Source of the DNA: Pachyseris speciosa
Taxonomy: Eukaryota; Cnidaria; Anthozoa; Scleractinia; Pachyseridae
Assembly: GCA_016490735.1 (NCBI GenBank)
Contig: JAEMWC010000049.1
Coordinates: forward strand, 808,501 to 872,500
Direction of reading: 5' to 3'
Length of the DNA: 64,000 nucleotides
Shown here: positions 28,994-40,499 of the stretch, one piece after another
Position numbering within the stretch: position 1 is the first letter of the stretch
Layout: every line of letters starts with the position of its first letter
Notes under the pieces: model-generated
Seen by the model: the letters and a program-made list of their open reading frames with translations, nothing else
Databases searched by the model: none
Told to the model about the DNA's origin: nothing
Position numbers and translations under genes: made by a program

Positions 28994-31900
28994 TTAAATT
29001 TCTAAGGGTGTGGTAGAAATACCATCATAAAGAACTTTCCGTTTAGGATAAAAATACGAGAACGCATCTCGAACTTGAGTATAAGTATACATATAGTACT
29101 CTTTACAACTCTGAAACCTCGATTGACGCCAGCACTATTTTGTTTGGTGAGCAGTACATTTAAATACTTATCTTTGTTGATCTCGTTACATTTCTTGTTG
29201 ATCCCCTTACAACTGAACTTATCTTTGGCCCCAAAACAATAATAGGTTTTTGAGCATAAACCAATAATCCCTTCTCCCTCCCACTCTACCTTAAACAAAC
29301 CTGGGGTGCATTTATCATAAGCCTTGTGTTCAGGCGTATTTGTACGGGGAAACCAGCGACACTTGTCTTGTTCAAATTCTTCTCTTAACTCTGGTTTCAC
29401 TAAACTTTCTACACTGTCCCCGGAAATGGCAATATATGCACTATCAGTATCCATCTCACACATTTGGAAATCGCTGCGATCGAGATACTTGTGAAGAAAA
29501 TCAATAAAATTGCAGCATTCTTAACTTAGCATATTGATACATGAAAAAACCGATTTGGCTTGGAAGATTTAACTTGATGGTTTTTTTACAAGACTACTTT
29601 ATAAGTATCTTCCGTGATGTTTTCTAGTTTCTGGAATAGAGGTGTGTTCACTTTGCGACTAGCCTCTGCATCACTGCAATACTCCACGTTCCTATGCTTC
29701 ATCTGGTTGGTGATCGTTTTTCCGTACAATGAATTCCCCACCTAAAAAAGCAAGATTTACATCAGTTTTCTGTATACAAACGTATATTTCCCCTCCCCTG
29801 TGATCCCTGAATGAAATACCTACTTACCAATTTCATCGTATCCACAATGGTGGCTTTACTGGGGTGGGCATTGCCTGCCCCTCTCGCGTCAGACACGGCG
29901 TCTCCAAAGAGTTTGAAGCAGGGCTTATTGGTGAACTCAACCACTTGGTGCACTTTGGTCACTTCCAAACCGTGCTCTATGTACCACTTGAGGAGGGGTG
30001 TGGCCAGCAGAATCTTTTCGCCTTTCATGCTCCCGATCAGGCTTCATCGTGGTTGAGCCATAATCTTGTGTTCCTCAGCATAACTTTTCATGAAGTCTCC
30101 AATATCGTCCTGGCTGATGTGGATGTTCTTAAAGATCGGACACACTTCTGAGAACTTCTCTTTGAGATGGTCAGGCACGCAAATATCTACTTCCATGCAC
30201 CTTTGCTCAATACTCGCTCCGTGCTCATAATCTTCACTTCAAGGGTTCTTCGCACTTCGGTGGTGATGAATCGAAGTAATTCGCGGTTGGTTCTCTTTAG
30301 CTGTCGCATTCACATTCATACATCTCTACCACGTATCTTTTGCTGCGAATGTATTCGGTGTTGGCCTTTGTTCTTGCAGCTCAGCCATGGGCTTCTTGCG
30401 CTTTTCGTTAAACTCTTTTCCATGGTTGAGTGCACAGTCGTGTCCGTGCCAATAACAGCCATGAAACTGATACACGGTTTGTGTCTCCGTGTGAAAACCA
30501 TCCACGGGAAGTTTTCGATCACCAATACGCTTTTCTGTGTTGTTCAACTGGTGGCGGATGTGGATGCGTTCTTTGTAAGCCACCCATTCGAGCCACTCAA
30601 TCGCCATCTTTATAGAACTTTTCGGTTTGAAGTCGTTTTCCACCAGGCATCGTGTGTAACTTCCGGTTGGCATGTTCTGCATGATGGCCCAAAGGTACAA
30701 AGCATTCGCATCGTAACCCACGATCTTCCGGCACAGCTTAGAGTCCTGACCTTCTTCAGCTTCCCTGATTTTCGTTTTACCGGCTTCATGGTAGCGATGG
30801 AAGATGATTGAAGGGCCTCTGGTGTTGTTGTCTTTGATCAAGTGATACAGGTCACTGTTGGCTTGGTCGAACAGACTAAAGTAGGTTTGCTTATCAAGAA
30901 ACGAGAACAGGTACTTTAAGGTGAGACCAGGAACAGAAATTCCATCTTTAAACATGTCGATCTTTCTTTCCTGCCAAAATGCATTCATTTTTTCCACGGC
31001 CTTGAGGAATGGAACAACATCCAAATTATTGTACCAGATTAAGAATTCTTTAAACGTGGTCATCTGGTTTTCTCCCCACACTTGCTGACAGTACTGATAT
31101 TTGTCTTCAGCGATGTTTTGGTTCTTCAGACTTGAATAGAAAGCTTTGTGTGCAGGCAGTGATGTTTCTTCTAGCTTGTCCACTCATAAGGAAAGAATCC
31201 TTTGGTCTGCTCACAGTCGTAGGCTTTTAGGAACTGGTCGTAGCCGAACCCGGGAACGAAATAGTTTGTGATGTCCAGAAATTTTAAGAAGTTTGTCTTG
31301 AGGCACATGTGATTACTGTTTCTTTTTACAGTGAACTTGACTGATTGAGTCTCAATGAAGTAGGGAAATAAAAATTCTTTCACAGCGTTCAGATCGTACT
31401 TCCCAGAATTGAAGCTAAGGACAGGAAGTTCTTGAATTTAGGCTTTCAGTTTTTCTTCTAAGGCCTTCAGCACTTTGTTGTCACTGGTTCGTGCTTCCCC
31501 GAATAATACATTTTCACAATCTGCCATTTCTTCTCGCTTCTGTCTCTGTTCTTGTCTTCTCCCCTGGTCCAACTCTACATTTAATCCTCTGTAAAATGAC
31601 GGGTCGTTTTCACTCACTTCATTATCTAAAAAGGCGCGATCTTCTTCGTTATCAGACTCAATCTCTTCCTCATTCTCCTCATCGCTTGCCATCAAATCGA
31701 TGCCCCGGCTCTCATCTTCGCTCTCTTCTTCACTATTTTCATCTTCCCAGACTCATCATTTCCTTCTTGCATATCCACTAGCATTTGCGCTAACTGATCT
31801 TCTGCTGTTTCATCACGGTTGGAGACTTTTGCTGTCGAGCTTCAAATACGGGTGCGTACTGTTCGCGTAGCAGAGAAGAACTTTTCGTGCTGATAGCGAC

Positions 31901-33671
31901 CAAGTACTCGATAAATTCTGTAATAAATGTGTTTGGGTCGCCGTTAGACACGAAACATTTTGGTTCTTGATATTCAGGCACGTTACTGCACACACTCACA
32001 CTGAGGGGAGCATGCGACGATAACCAGGTTAACTTTTCTGTGTTTTTTCTCTTGGTTGGCGTTTTCGTTGTCAAAGTAACATTCAAAGTCAAATGTCGCG
32101 TGATAAGGGAAATAACACACTTCTTCTGGTACGATGATCCCTTCGTCTTCCAATTCTTTGTAGATAGTTTTAGGGACATGGTAAGCTCCGCCAGGGTACT
32201 TGAGCTGAACTTTGCTGTCACAGGCTGCTTCATGTGGTCTTAAATTACTTGCACGTTTCCAGTACTTGCCGCAACAGGAACATTGAAACAATTTGGAGTA
32301 GCGGGCCAGGTCTTTAATAAACGAAAAATGGTTTTCGTAGAAGTTCAAGTAGAGTGTGCTTTCGTAATGGCAGTGTCAACGGCAAACCAGTGCAGTGATG
32401 TCAGGTCTAGTTTCTTCATATTCATTGTCTTCTTCCCTGTGGGTCTGAGTGGGTGCGAGACTGTACACTTGAATATTCACTTCAAACAATTTCTCTAATT
32501 CATCCAGTTCATTCAACTTCACCCCATGAAACTTCTTTTTCACGAGACCAGCTTCTCGATACTGTTGGTAATAGTGCTTGGTATGACATTCTAGATTCTT
32601 TGCGTGGCAACCGTTGTCGAGGGCTAGGCAGTGAAAGAAACATGAGTTGTCTTCATAGGGCTTACCTCTTCAGATATCGCGATCAAGCAGTGTGATTCCA
32701 TGGTTATCCATGATATAACCCGGAAGATATTTCCCTCTACCTGTGGGATGATTGCGGAGTTTTGTGATGAACCAAGTAATATTTGTGACCAGACAACCCA
32801 TTTACTGTTTGGCCGCTGTTGGCGAACCCACTCGAGAAAGTCAATGTTGTTTACTTGTTCGTACAGGTGGTTCAAATCTTCTTGATTAGAAATGAGGAAA
32901 GGTTGTTCCAAGACCAGATTGTTGTTGGCAGACGGGTGATGATACTGCAGAGCGCCAGTTTCGGTGTTGTGCAAAATGAAACTGAAGGCAAAGTTGACTT
33001 TGAAAACTGTTGGTTGGACAGCGAAGATACGGCTTAGCTGTCCATGAAGGCTTGTAGGACTGATTGTCCACAGGTGAAAATTATACCAGTCTTGTAAACG
33101 GTTACAGCGGCTGAATCTGGGATGGATCTGGGACCAGTGTTGTCTGTACATCTGAGCAATATCTTCGTCAGAGCTTGAAACAAGGTTGGATGGAATCAGC
33201 GGTGGATCTTCTTGCCAGCTAGTCCCAGAAGCAACAGTAGACGACGCTTGGAGTGGATTGAAGAGTGGTTGATGGTTCTGGCGCTGTACTTGCACTTCCT
33301 TGACCTGTCCTCTTAGATTTTTTCGCAGCTGGTACATCTGTGGTTTTAGATGCGGGTCGTTTTCTATTAGCTGCAGCGGGCTGTGCAGTTGAATGCGTGG
33401 TGCGAATATGAGCGTTATAGGGTGCGAGGTTGCGGAATGTTCCTCCACAGGTAGCGCAAGTGTGTGTGCTTGGCAACATGTTTATCGTGTGCCTTGAGAT
33501 GGTGGTTAAGGGCCGACTTGTCGGCAAACCGTTTATCGCAGCGCGGGCACTCTTTCCCCCAGTATGAAAGCGTTGGTGAGTGATTAGATGATTGGGACAA
33601 AGGAACATTTTACCACAAGTGTTGCAGCGATGTTTCTTGGCAGGTGGTGGCCTGTCACCCGTTTGAATATC
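28994..33671 (-). pseudogene. Element C DNA polymerase B with N-terminal zinc fingers
   Basis: The main exon opens at a splice acceptor (33671). Three C2H2-like fingers come first (C-N-T-C-G-K-M-F ..., C-P-R-C-D-K-R-F ..., C-A-T-C-G-G-T-F ...) with a basic linker. The polymerase follows: R-Q-Q-R-P-N-S-K-W-V near 32800, exonuclease motif T-F-D-F-E-C (about 32090), an acidic loop (31690-31440), motif A as Y-D-A-N-A-L-Y-L-W (about 30715), F-H-G-C-Y-W-H, motif B as G-N-S-L-Y-G-K (about 29740) and motif C as D-T-D-S (about 29445). A 76-base GT-AG intron (29752-29827) splits motif B in phase 0. Frameshifts near 33410, 32430, 31990, 31180 and 29100 make it a pseudogene. It shares only family-level similarity with the polymerase of elements A and B. 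Confidence 0.85.
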
Positions 33672-34003
33672 CTACAATTAGTTATTAACTAGTCTTAGTA
33701 TAAACCTTAACTATATACCTAATTATTAAAGTACGAGTCGATGGAAAATAACTAACAAATAGTCGGTATTGTGGGTTTGGACAGAACGAAAGTGAAATAC
33801 TGGCGAATGTAGCGGTTGTTTTGATCGAAATTTTCTATCATGAATAATTTAATCACGCTTCGCTCACTAAAGACAAAAATAATTACTGATCACAACAACA
33901 ATGAAACACTCTTGATCAATACAACTGTATATCAGTTAGGACTTAAGCTTTTGATCAGCTGATGTGATTCGACTTTCACTAGCAACAAACAAACTTCACT
34001 TAC

Positions 34004-34836
34004 GGTTTCCGAAGGATTCCAAGATGCCAATCGATCCACTTTACCATACCACTGAAAATAAGTACAGAGAAGAACTTAAGTTAATTGAACAAGGGACACA
34101 ACAATAGCAGTAATCTTGCAATGAAAATAATTCCATAAGCATGACAAAAAAAACTTACATCGTTGAATAATTCATCGATCGTTTCCAGAGATTCCGGTAT
34201 CCGGGAATTGTGGTTATCCTACAACAAAACACAACGAAGGTAATTTAGATTATATAGGCGCTTACTTTAAGAAGTATTCAATTCAGTCGTAAGGCAGAGT
34301 AAATTATAAATGTGACTTATGTTTTCCAGTGCCATGCGTTCCATTTCCTCAATACTTTGCAGCTCAGCATTGGTAAACTGTAAAGCAAAACATAACTGGA
34401 TTACAACCCAGTTTCTTCATACCAGAGCTTTGTAAAATTTACACGCATTTCAAAGAGGTAACAAACAGGGGCTACTTTTTCATGCAAATATCGGCTCAAG
34501 TAAGTTCACATAATTAAACTTGCTTAACGATGTGTAAAGAGTCTCTTATCAAACTACAAAATACGTTTAACAAGCCAAAAATAAACTTACCGAATTGACA
34601 CTCAAATCCAGATGAGCTTCCACAATGCTAGTATCTGACACCTTGTTACTGGATGCCTGTGTTGAAACAGTAAAAATTATGATCAGTTAAAGAGTGAGAT
34701 TGAAAAACGAATACAAATTCAAAACTGCAATGGTTTAAGACTGATGTAAGAGAACAACACTTACCAGTTTCTCTTGTTGAGAATATTCATTTATCAATTG
34801 ATCGAATGCAGTGATAGTGTCCTCATTGGTTTTGGT
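34004..34836 (-). CDS. Five small phase-0 exons upstream of the polymerase
   Basis: Exons in transcription order: 34836-34765 (72 bp), 34656-34591 (66), 34377-34321 (57), 34218-34159 (60) and 34051-34004 (48). Each has a GTAAGT-type donor and a CAG/TAG acceptor, except that the third donor is ATAAGT, probably a mutated GT. All lengths are multiples of three and all junctions are in phase 0, leading into the zinc-finger exon at 33671. The encoded peptides are acidic and polar (for example D-E-L-F-N-D and E-M-E-R-M-A-L-E-N). The first coding exon was not found; a donor at about 35250 may mark an untranslated exon. They most likely form the N-terminus of the element C polymerase, but a captured host gene is possible. 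Confidence 0.6.
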
Positions 34837-34839
34837 CTG

Positions 34840-36095
34840 CGGGAAGAAGAGAAAGTTATAAAAATTAGTGCGCTAGGATCAGTGAAAAGTATTAACACAA
34901 AAGTTTAAACACATTGAACTCTCAGCTACATGATTTTGAACGTGAGTGGTCGCATGAATAGATTTGTGACCCTCGCCAAGCTATTCATTAGGAAATACGC
35001 CTAAACAGATTGTGTGACTAATGCATATATTATAACTTATTGAATATTCACTAATACCCCAAATGATTGGTCGAAAATAAATGTGTTCCTCTCCTGAGGC
35101 TTGTAATAGCCAGATTACCGCTAAAATTTGATTGGTCAAGCAACCAAAGCTTTCCGTTCTCGCATAACAAAAGATTTCTCTTTCATTGTGTATCTTTTGT
35201 TATTTTTTCAGCCTTTTTGTAGCTGCATAACAAAAGGAGACAAAAGCAACTTACAGAAGTATAGTTAACAACTAATTAATTATTAGGAATATTGTCTTTC
35301 ACAGACTGTTAACATTTTCGCGAAGAAATGTAGCCACAAGCAGTAAAAAACCTTGAAACCATGAAGTTTTAACCATCAGTTAAACGGGTAAACAGAGTAA
35401 CCTGTGTGATGCAATTGAAAAAGAAACAAAAAAGATTTCCCCTAGTTTTTATTGTTTGTTCACTGTAACTGTCGCTTTAAAGGGTTTGAAGCAATTTGGG
35501 TGATTTTTTTACATAGATTTCTCAATGTTTATCAGAACAAAATTGACAACCATACCAACAGGCTGCGGAAAAAGTCGATTTTATCCTAGAACGATCTTAT
35601 CGTAAAGCCCAGAGACAACAATTGACAAATATTCTACCTTTAATTTTGGTGCCCCAGTTTCAAACTCAAATCAGTACCAACGTAGACGCCATGAAAGCGT
35701 GGCAAAAAACCAAACCAAAGATCGGCTGACCAAACGGCTTGCCCACCGATAACTGCGAATGCTAGTTTCCATGCTCCCTGTGAATAGATGCAATTTGATT
35801 GGTTCTTACCACAGTCCAGATTTTGCTATCTCTGTAACGCTTTAGGAGTTTTGCCCTTGTGTTCCGCTCAGCCCGATTTTTGGCAAGGAATGCATTCAAA
35901 CGGATTTTTATTTGACAAGAAAGTTGGAAACAATATTCCAATAAAAATATTCCTCTTTGAAACATTCTGTTTGTAGCAGTTTACTGCATTCGCTTAGTGC
36001 AATTCGTGTGCGTGGAGTGTCGAAAAGGTCATTAACTATAAAAGGGATTAAAGCGGATTAGGTTTTAAAGAAACTGTGGTGCTGCGTCGGTGGGG
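34840..36095. other. Intergenic stretch, no convincing gene
   Basis: A possible splice donor (CTTAC on the plus strand at about 35250) is the only gene-like signal. The small frames at 35762-35976 lack supporting features. Confidence 0.35.
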
Positions 36096-36101
36096 GGTCA
36101 A

Positions 36102-36321
36102 ACAAGAAAATTTGGTTTATCAACGGAGTTTATAATGTTAATTGACCACCGTACAGGGATTCGATTAGCTGACATTTCGAGCGTTATCCCTTCGTCGGAT
36201 CGGTTAGCCCTTCGTTGGATTCGCTCCGACGAAGGGCTAACGCTTGAAACGTCAGCTAATCGAATCCCTTTACGGTGGTCAATTTACATTATCAACTCCG
36301 TTGATAAACCAAATTTTCATA
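36102..36321. repeat. Foldback palindrome, about 220 bp
   Basis: The two arms are near-perfect inverted copies. 'gaaaatttggtttatcaacg' opens the left arm and its complement closes the right arm; 'agggattcgattagctgaca' pairs with 'tgtcagctaatcgaatccct' apart from single changes; the centre is around 'ccttcgtcgga' and 'tccgacgaagg'. A single strand would form one long hairpin. I associate such palindromes with miniature transposons abundant in anthozoan genomes, but that is from memory. Confidence 0.85.
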
Positions 36322-36639
36322 TAAAAGGGATAAGGTTCGGTCCGTTTAGTGAAAAACTGTGACTTTTGCAAATAACATACATTTATTACAAGTTGCTGAA
36401 TGTATCATACTGTGGAGCAGAAGCATGAATTCTACTTCAGAATAAAGCGGTGATCACTGACGGTCTTACGCGGTGAATTCTATACGCTTTCTTACTTTGT
36501 TGGTCAACACTAGCCGCCGCAAAAGAAAACCCTTTGCGCAATCAATTTCAAAGTGAATTCTCTTTGCTTTGTTACTTTGTTGGTCTTGCACCAGCCGATG
36601 TAAAACAAAACAAAAGCCCGTGCGATTTCGGAATTTGAT

Positions 36640-37240
36640 CAATCGAGTTTCCTCCATTTCAAGAAGTCGTGGTAGCTCCTTGAAAACGGATATGCTGTGC
36701 TAATCCGATATCTCGTTTCACAGCTTGGCTTCCAGGAGTACTAAATTCATATTTGTTACGTGGGAAAACCCCACCGCTTAAAACCAATCACTCTTGGCAT
36801 TTTAAAAACGTACATGAAATAGTTTCCATGCCCATCTTCAAGCCCTCCTCGTTCATCTCGTAGTTGCTTCTTTGCTCTCAGTCATCTTGGTCAAACGAGC
36901 CAGACAACTTGTTAAGTTCAAGTTTCTGTTAAAGTTGGATGCCCGTAAATTAGTTTCCAGATTAATGTCGGATGTTGATCTGCTCAGCGTGCTCTTCGCC
37001 GAGTATCACATCGTGGTTTTCAAAGGAAGAAGCATCTTGGTCAAAGAAGCCAGACAACTTGTTAAGTTCAAGTCTCTCTTCAACTTGGATGCGCGTAAAT
37101 TAGTTTCTAGATTAATGTCTGATGTTGATGTGCTCAGCGTGTTCTTTCCCGAGTATCACATCGTGGTTTTCAAAGGAAGAAGAAAAAGCCATCTTGATAG
37201 TGAAGCAGTAACGCTTATAACTGTCTGGAAGAGCGAAGTG
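36640..37240. repeat. Repeat with an internal 150-bp duplication
   Basis: 36640-36800 matches 15705-15870. 36885-37030 and 37040-37180 are tandem copies of the coding stretch seen at 15877-16104 ('gccagacaacttgttaagtt', 'agtatcacatcgtggttttc'). Minus-strand frames are decayed; plus-strand frames here are their antisense. Confidence 0.6.
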
Positions 37241-37329
37241 ATTGAATAAGAAAAAAAATACAACATGAATGGCAAGGCAAAAATAAAAGAATCATACTAA
37301 ATACAAAACAAACGAAACAAAACAATTAT

Positions 37330-39660
37330 GAAAGGGTTAATAAACCATAGAAGCGGGGTTAAGGTCGGTGCATTTGTAATCAGTCTTTTTTTGCATTGTA
37401 ATCATTTTGGTTGATTCATATTATCAAAGGTTAATAATCCATAGAAGCGGGCTTAATGTCGGTGCGTGGCGTGGGTATAGTCAGGTATGTTTCTCTCTTT
37501 ACTAGTTGTGAAATACCCTGACGTCACCTTAACAACCCAATCGCAGAAGAAGACAGAGACTTGTTTACCAGTCAGAATCGGGTATAGTCAAAATGGGGCG
37601 GGGGGCGGGGGGACAAAAAGAAATTTAGGAACGTGTTATTTATCCATTGAAGCTTTATCCTCCACATATATGGAAGAGGAGGAGAAACATGGCGATTGAT
37701 GATCTTTACATAAATCTAATTCCAGAGCGATTTCCCATGAACTTGGAATCTGGTGAAGACAGAAGCAACAAGAAAACACCATCAAAACCTCTTAAGAAAC
37801 AGGCCAAGTGTAAAGTTTACATGAAAGATAAGTTTAATTTTCCAGAAGCCATCAAAAGAAAGAAGGGTTTGCCTATGGACGCAACTGTGATTGGAAGGTA
37901 CCTCGTACCTGAAAACCAGGAAAGAGTGAAACCAAAGTAGAAGAAAAGCCACTGTCACCCCTGAAACCAGAGCAAGTTCAAGCTATGTATGATCTGTTAG
38001 CCCTATGACTCTTTATTGCATGTGGTGTCGTCTAAAGGAGCCGTTTGTTTAAGCTACAGCATTCTGTAGGATTTACTGGGACAGACTGAGTTTACTCCAT
38101 TTCAAGAAGTCGTGGTAACTCCTTGAAAATGGATATACTGTGCTAATCTGATATCTCGTTTGATAGCTTGGTTCCAGGAGTACTAAATACATATTTCTTA
38201 AAGGTTAAAGTCGGTGCATTTTTAATCAGGCTTTTTTTTCGTTGTAATCATTTTTTTTTACTTGCGCTTTATTTATTCATTGAGGCCTTATCCTCCACAT
38301 ATACGGAAGAGGAGAAGAAACAGGGGATCGATGACCTTTACCTAAATCTAACTCCAAAGCGATTTCCCATAAACTTGGAACCTGGTGAAGACAGAAGCAA
38401 CAAGAAAACACCATCAAACCCTCTTAAGAAACAGGCCAAGTGTAAAGTGGATATGAAAGATAAATTTAATTTTCCAGAAGCCATCAAAAGAAAGAAGGGT
38501 TTGCCTATGGACGCAACTGTGATTGGAAGGTACCTCGTACCTGAAAACCAGGAAAGAGTGAAACCAAAGTAGAAGAAAAGCCACTGTCACCCTGAAACGA
38601 GAAGAAGTTCAAGCTATGTATGATCTGTTAGCCCTATGACTCTTTATTGCGTGTGGTGGCTTCTAAAGGAGGGTTTTGTTTTACCTACAGCATCCTGTAG
38701 GATTTACTGGGACAGACTGAGTTTACTCCGTTTCAAGAAGTCGTGGTAACTCTTTGAAAATGGATATGCTGTGCTAATCCGATATCTCGTTTCACAGCTT
38801 GGTTCCAGGAGTACTACATGCATATTTCTTAAAGGTTAAAGTCGGTGCATTTTTAATCAGTCTTTTTTGCGTTGTAATCAGCTTTTTTACTTGGGCATTA
38901 TTTATCCATTGAGGCCTTATCCTCCACATATACGGAAGAGGAGAAGAAACAGGGGGATCGATGACCTTTACCTAAATCTAACTCCAGAGCGATTTCCCAT
39001 AAACTTGGAACCTGGTGAAGACAGAAGCAACAAGAAAACACCATCAAACCCTCTTAAGAAACAGGCCAAGTGTAAAGTGGATATGAAAGATAAATTTAAT
39101 TTTCCAGAAGCCATCAAAAGGAAAGAAGGGTTTTCCTATGGACGCAACTGTGATTGGAAGGTACCTCGTACCTGAAAACCAGGAAAGAGTGAAACCAAAG
39201 TAGAAGAAAAGCCACTGTCACCCCTGAAACCAGAAGAAGTTCAAGCTATGTATGATCTGTTAGCCCTATGACTCTTTATTGCGTGTGGTGGCTTCTAAAG
39301 GAGGGTTTTGTTTTACCTACAGCATCCTGTAGGATTTACTGGGACAGACTGAGTTTACTCCGTTTCAAGAAGTCGTGGTAACTCTTTGAAAATGGATATG
39401 CTGTGCTAATCCGATATCTCGTTTCACAGCTTGGTTCCAGGAGTACTACATGCATATTTCTTAAAGGTTAAAGTCGGTGCATTTTTAATCAGTCTTTTTT
39501 GCGTTGTAATCAGTTTTTTTACTTGCGCATTATTTATCCATTGAGGCCTTATCCTCCACATATACGAAAGAGGAGAAGAAACAGGGGGATCGATGACCTT
39601 TACCTAAATCTAACTCCAGAGCGATTTCCCATGAATTTGGAATCTTGTGAAGACAGAAGG
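37330..39660 (+). repeat. Tandem gene-like units, three full and one partial
   Basis: Units start at about 37360, 38200, 38835 and 39470 (the last is cut off at 39660), each with 'aaggttaaagtcggtgcatt' or a variant. Each carries a plus-strand frame of about 85-100 aa (stops near 37938, 38570 and 39203). The third is frameshifted by a one-base gain near 39121. Conserved 3' flanks include 'agaagttcaagctatgtatg'. Units 2 and 3 are most alike, so the array grew recently by unequal exchange. Confidence 0.8.
38291..38572 (+). CDS. Uncharacterised basic protein of the tandem units
   Basis: This is the best copy of the repeated frame. After a possible acceptor ('tatttattcattgag') it reads E-E-E-K-K-Q-G-I-D-D-L-Y-L-N, then an E-P-G-E-D-R-S-N-K-K-T-P stretch, K-F-N-F-P-E-A-I-K-R-K-K-G and G-R-Y-L-V-P-E-N. 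The copy at 37620-37940 is open too. Lys-rich and soluble-looking, with no motif I recognise. Several flanking short repeats are shared with 15640-15875. Confidence 0.4.
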   Translation, partial: SSTYTEEEKKQGIDDLYLNLTPKRFPINLEPGEDRSNKKTPSNPLKKQAKCKVDMKDKFNFPEAIKRKKGLPMDATVIGRYLVPENQERVKPK

Positions 39661-40495
39661 AACCACTGGAAAACTTGAACCATTTACAGACTTCAAAAAA
39701 GTTTGTCAAATCTCTGTAAAATGTATACATTTACTTTGTAAATTGCAATGTCTTTAAACGTGCACACTTACAGAGATGTTAGGAACCCTATAAAATGTCT
39801 GTAGATTCGACCGAATTTTACGGGTCCAGACCCCATTAAATGTCTGTGAAATCTCAATGTTTTATGTGTAAATTGTAAGCAAAATTTACAGAGATTTGAT
39901 AAAGTTTGTCCATAAAATCTTCGTAAAAATCGAACCAAAATAACTGAAATGTTAATAAAATGTACACAAATAGAAAGCACACAATGTTAATCAAAAGTGG
40001 ATGTAAAGTTCGTAAAATATACAAGGAGTACCACATGAAACCTCAGCAAAATGTTCATATTTTCTCTGTAAAAGACAGAGGGAAACAAACCAGGATGAAA
40101 ACGGCAGAATACAAAATCCCAACAAAATGTCTATAAAAAGTGAAGAAATGCTGGACCACAAAGTGTCTGTCGATAAATAAAGTGCACACAATATCTTCAA
40201 AAGATGTGTATTATATTGCAAAATGTTAACGTTTTCTTTCCAAAAACGAGCTGGTACTAAAGCGACCTGAAAAACGCTAAAAACGTCAGTGGCCGTGAAT
40301 TTTTCAGGGCCGAGCTTTCCAGTTCATCGCCACTGAACATTTAACGGCATGAAAAAAGGTATCCTTTCTATTGCAATTGCCGTAGAATTTGTATAATTTA
40401 CGTCCCTTAGCTTTATCGTTTCTTATTAACACCGGAAAATTATATTTTCATTCCAAACGGCTGCTGGTATAACTCACAATTGGAGTTACTAATGT
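39661..40495. other. AT-rich stretch, no gene seen
   Basis: It is dominated by loose repeats of 'aaaatgt' and 'tctgtaaa' (39680-40220) and holds no coding frame with features. After 40240 it is ordinary unique sequence. Confidence 0.4.
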
Positions 40496-40499
40496 TTTA

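Noticed and set aside
30167..30811. Plus-strand 214-aa open frame
   Set aside because: It lies antisense to the element C polymerase, whose minus-strand frame carries recognisable motifs.
36872..37249. Plus-strand 125-aa open frame with internal repeat
   Set aside because: It is antisense to two copies of the minus-strand frame seen at 15877-16104; the repeat in the protein reflects that duplication.
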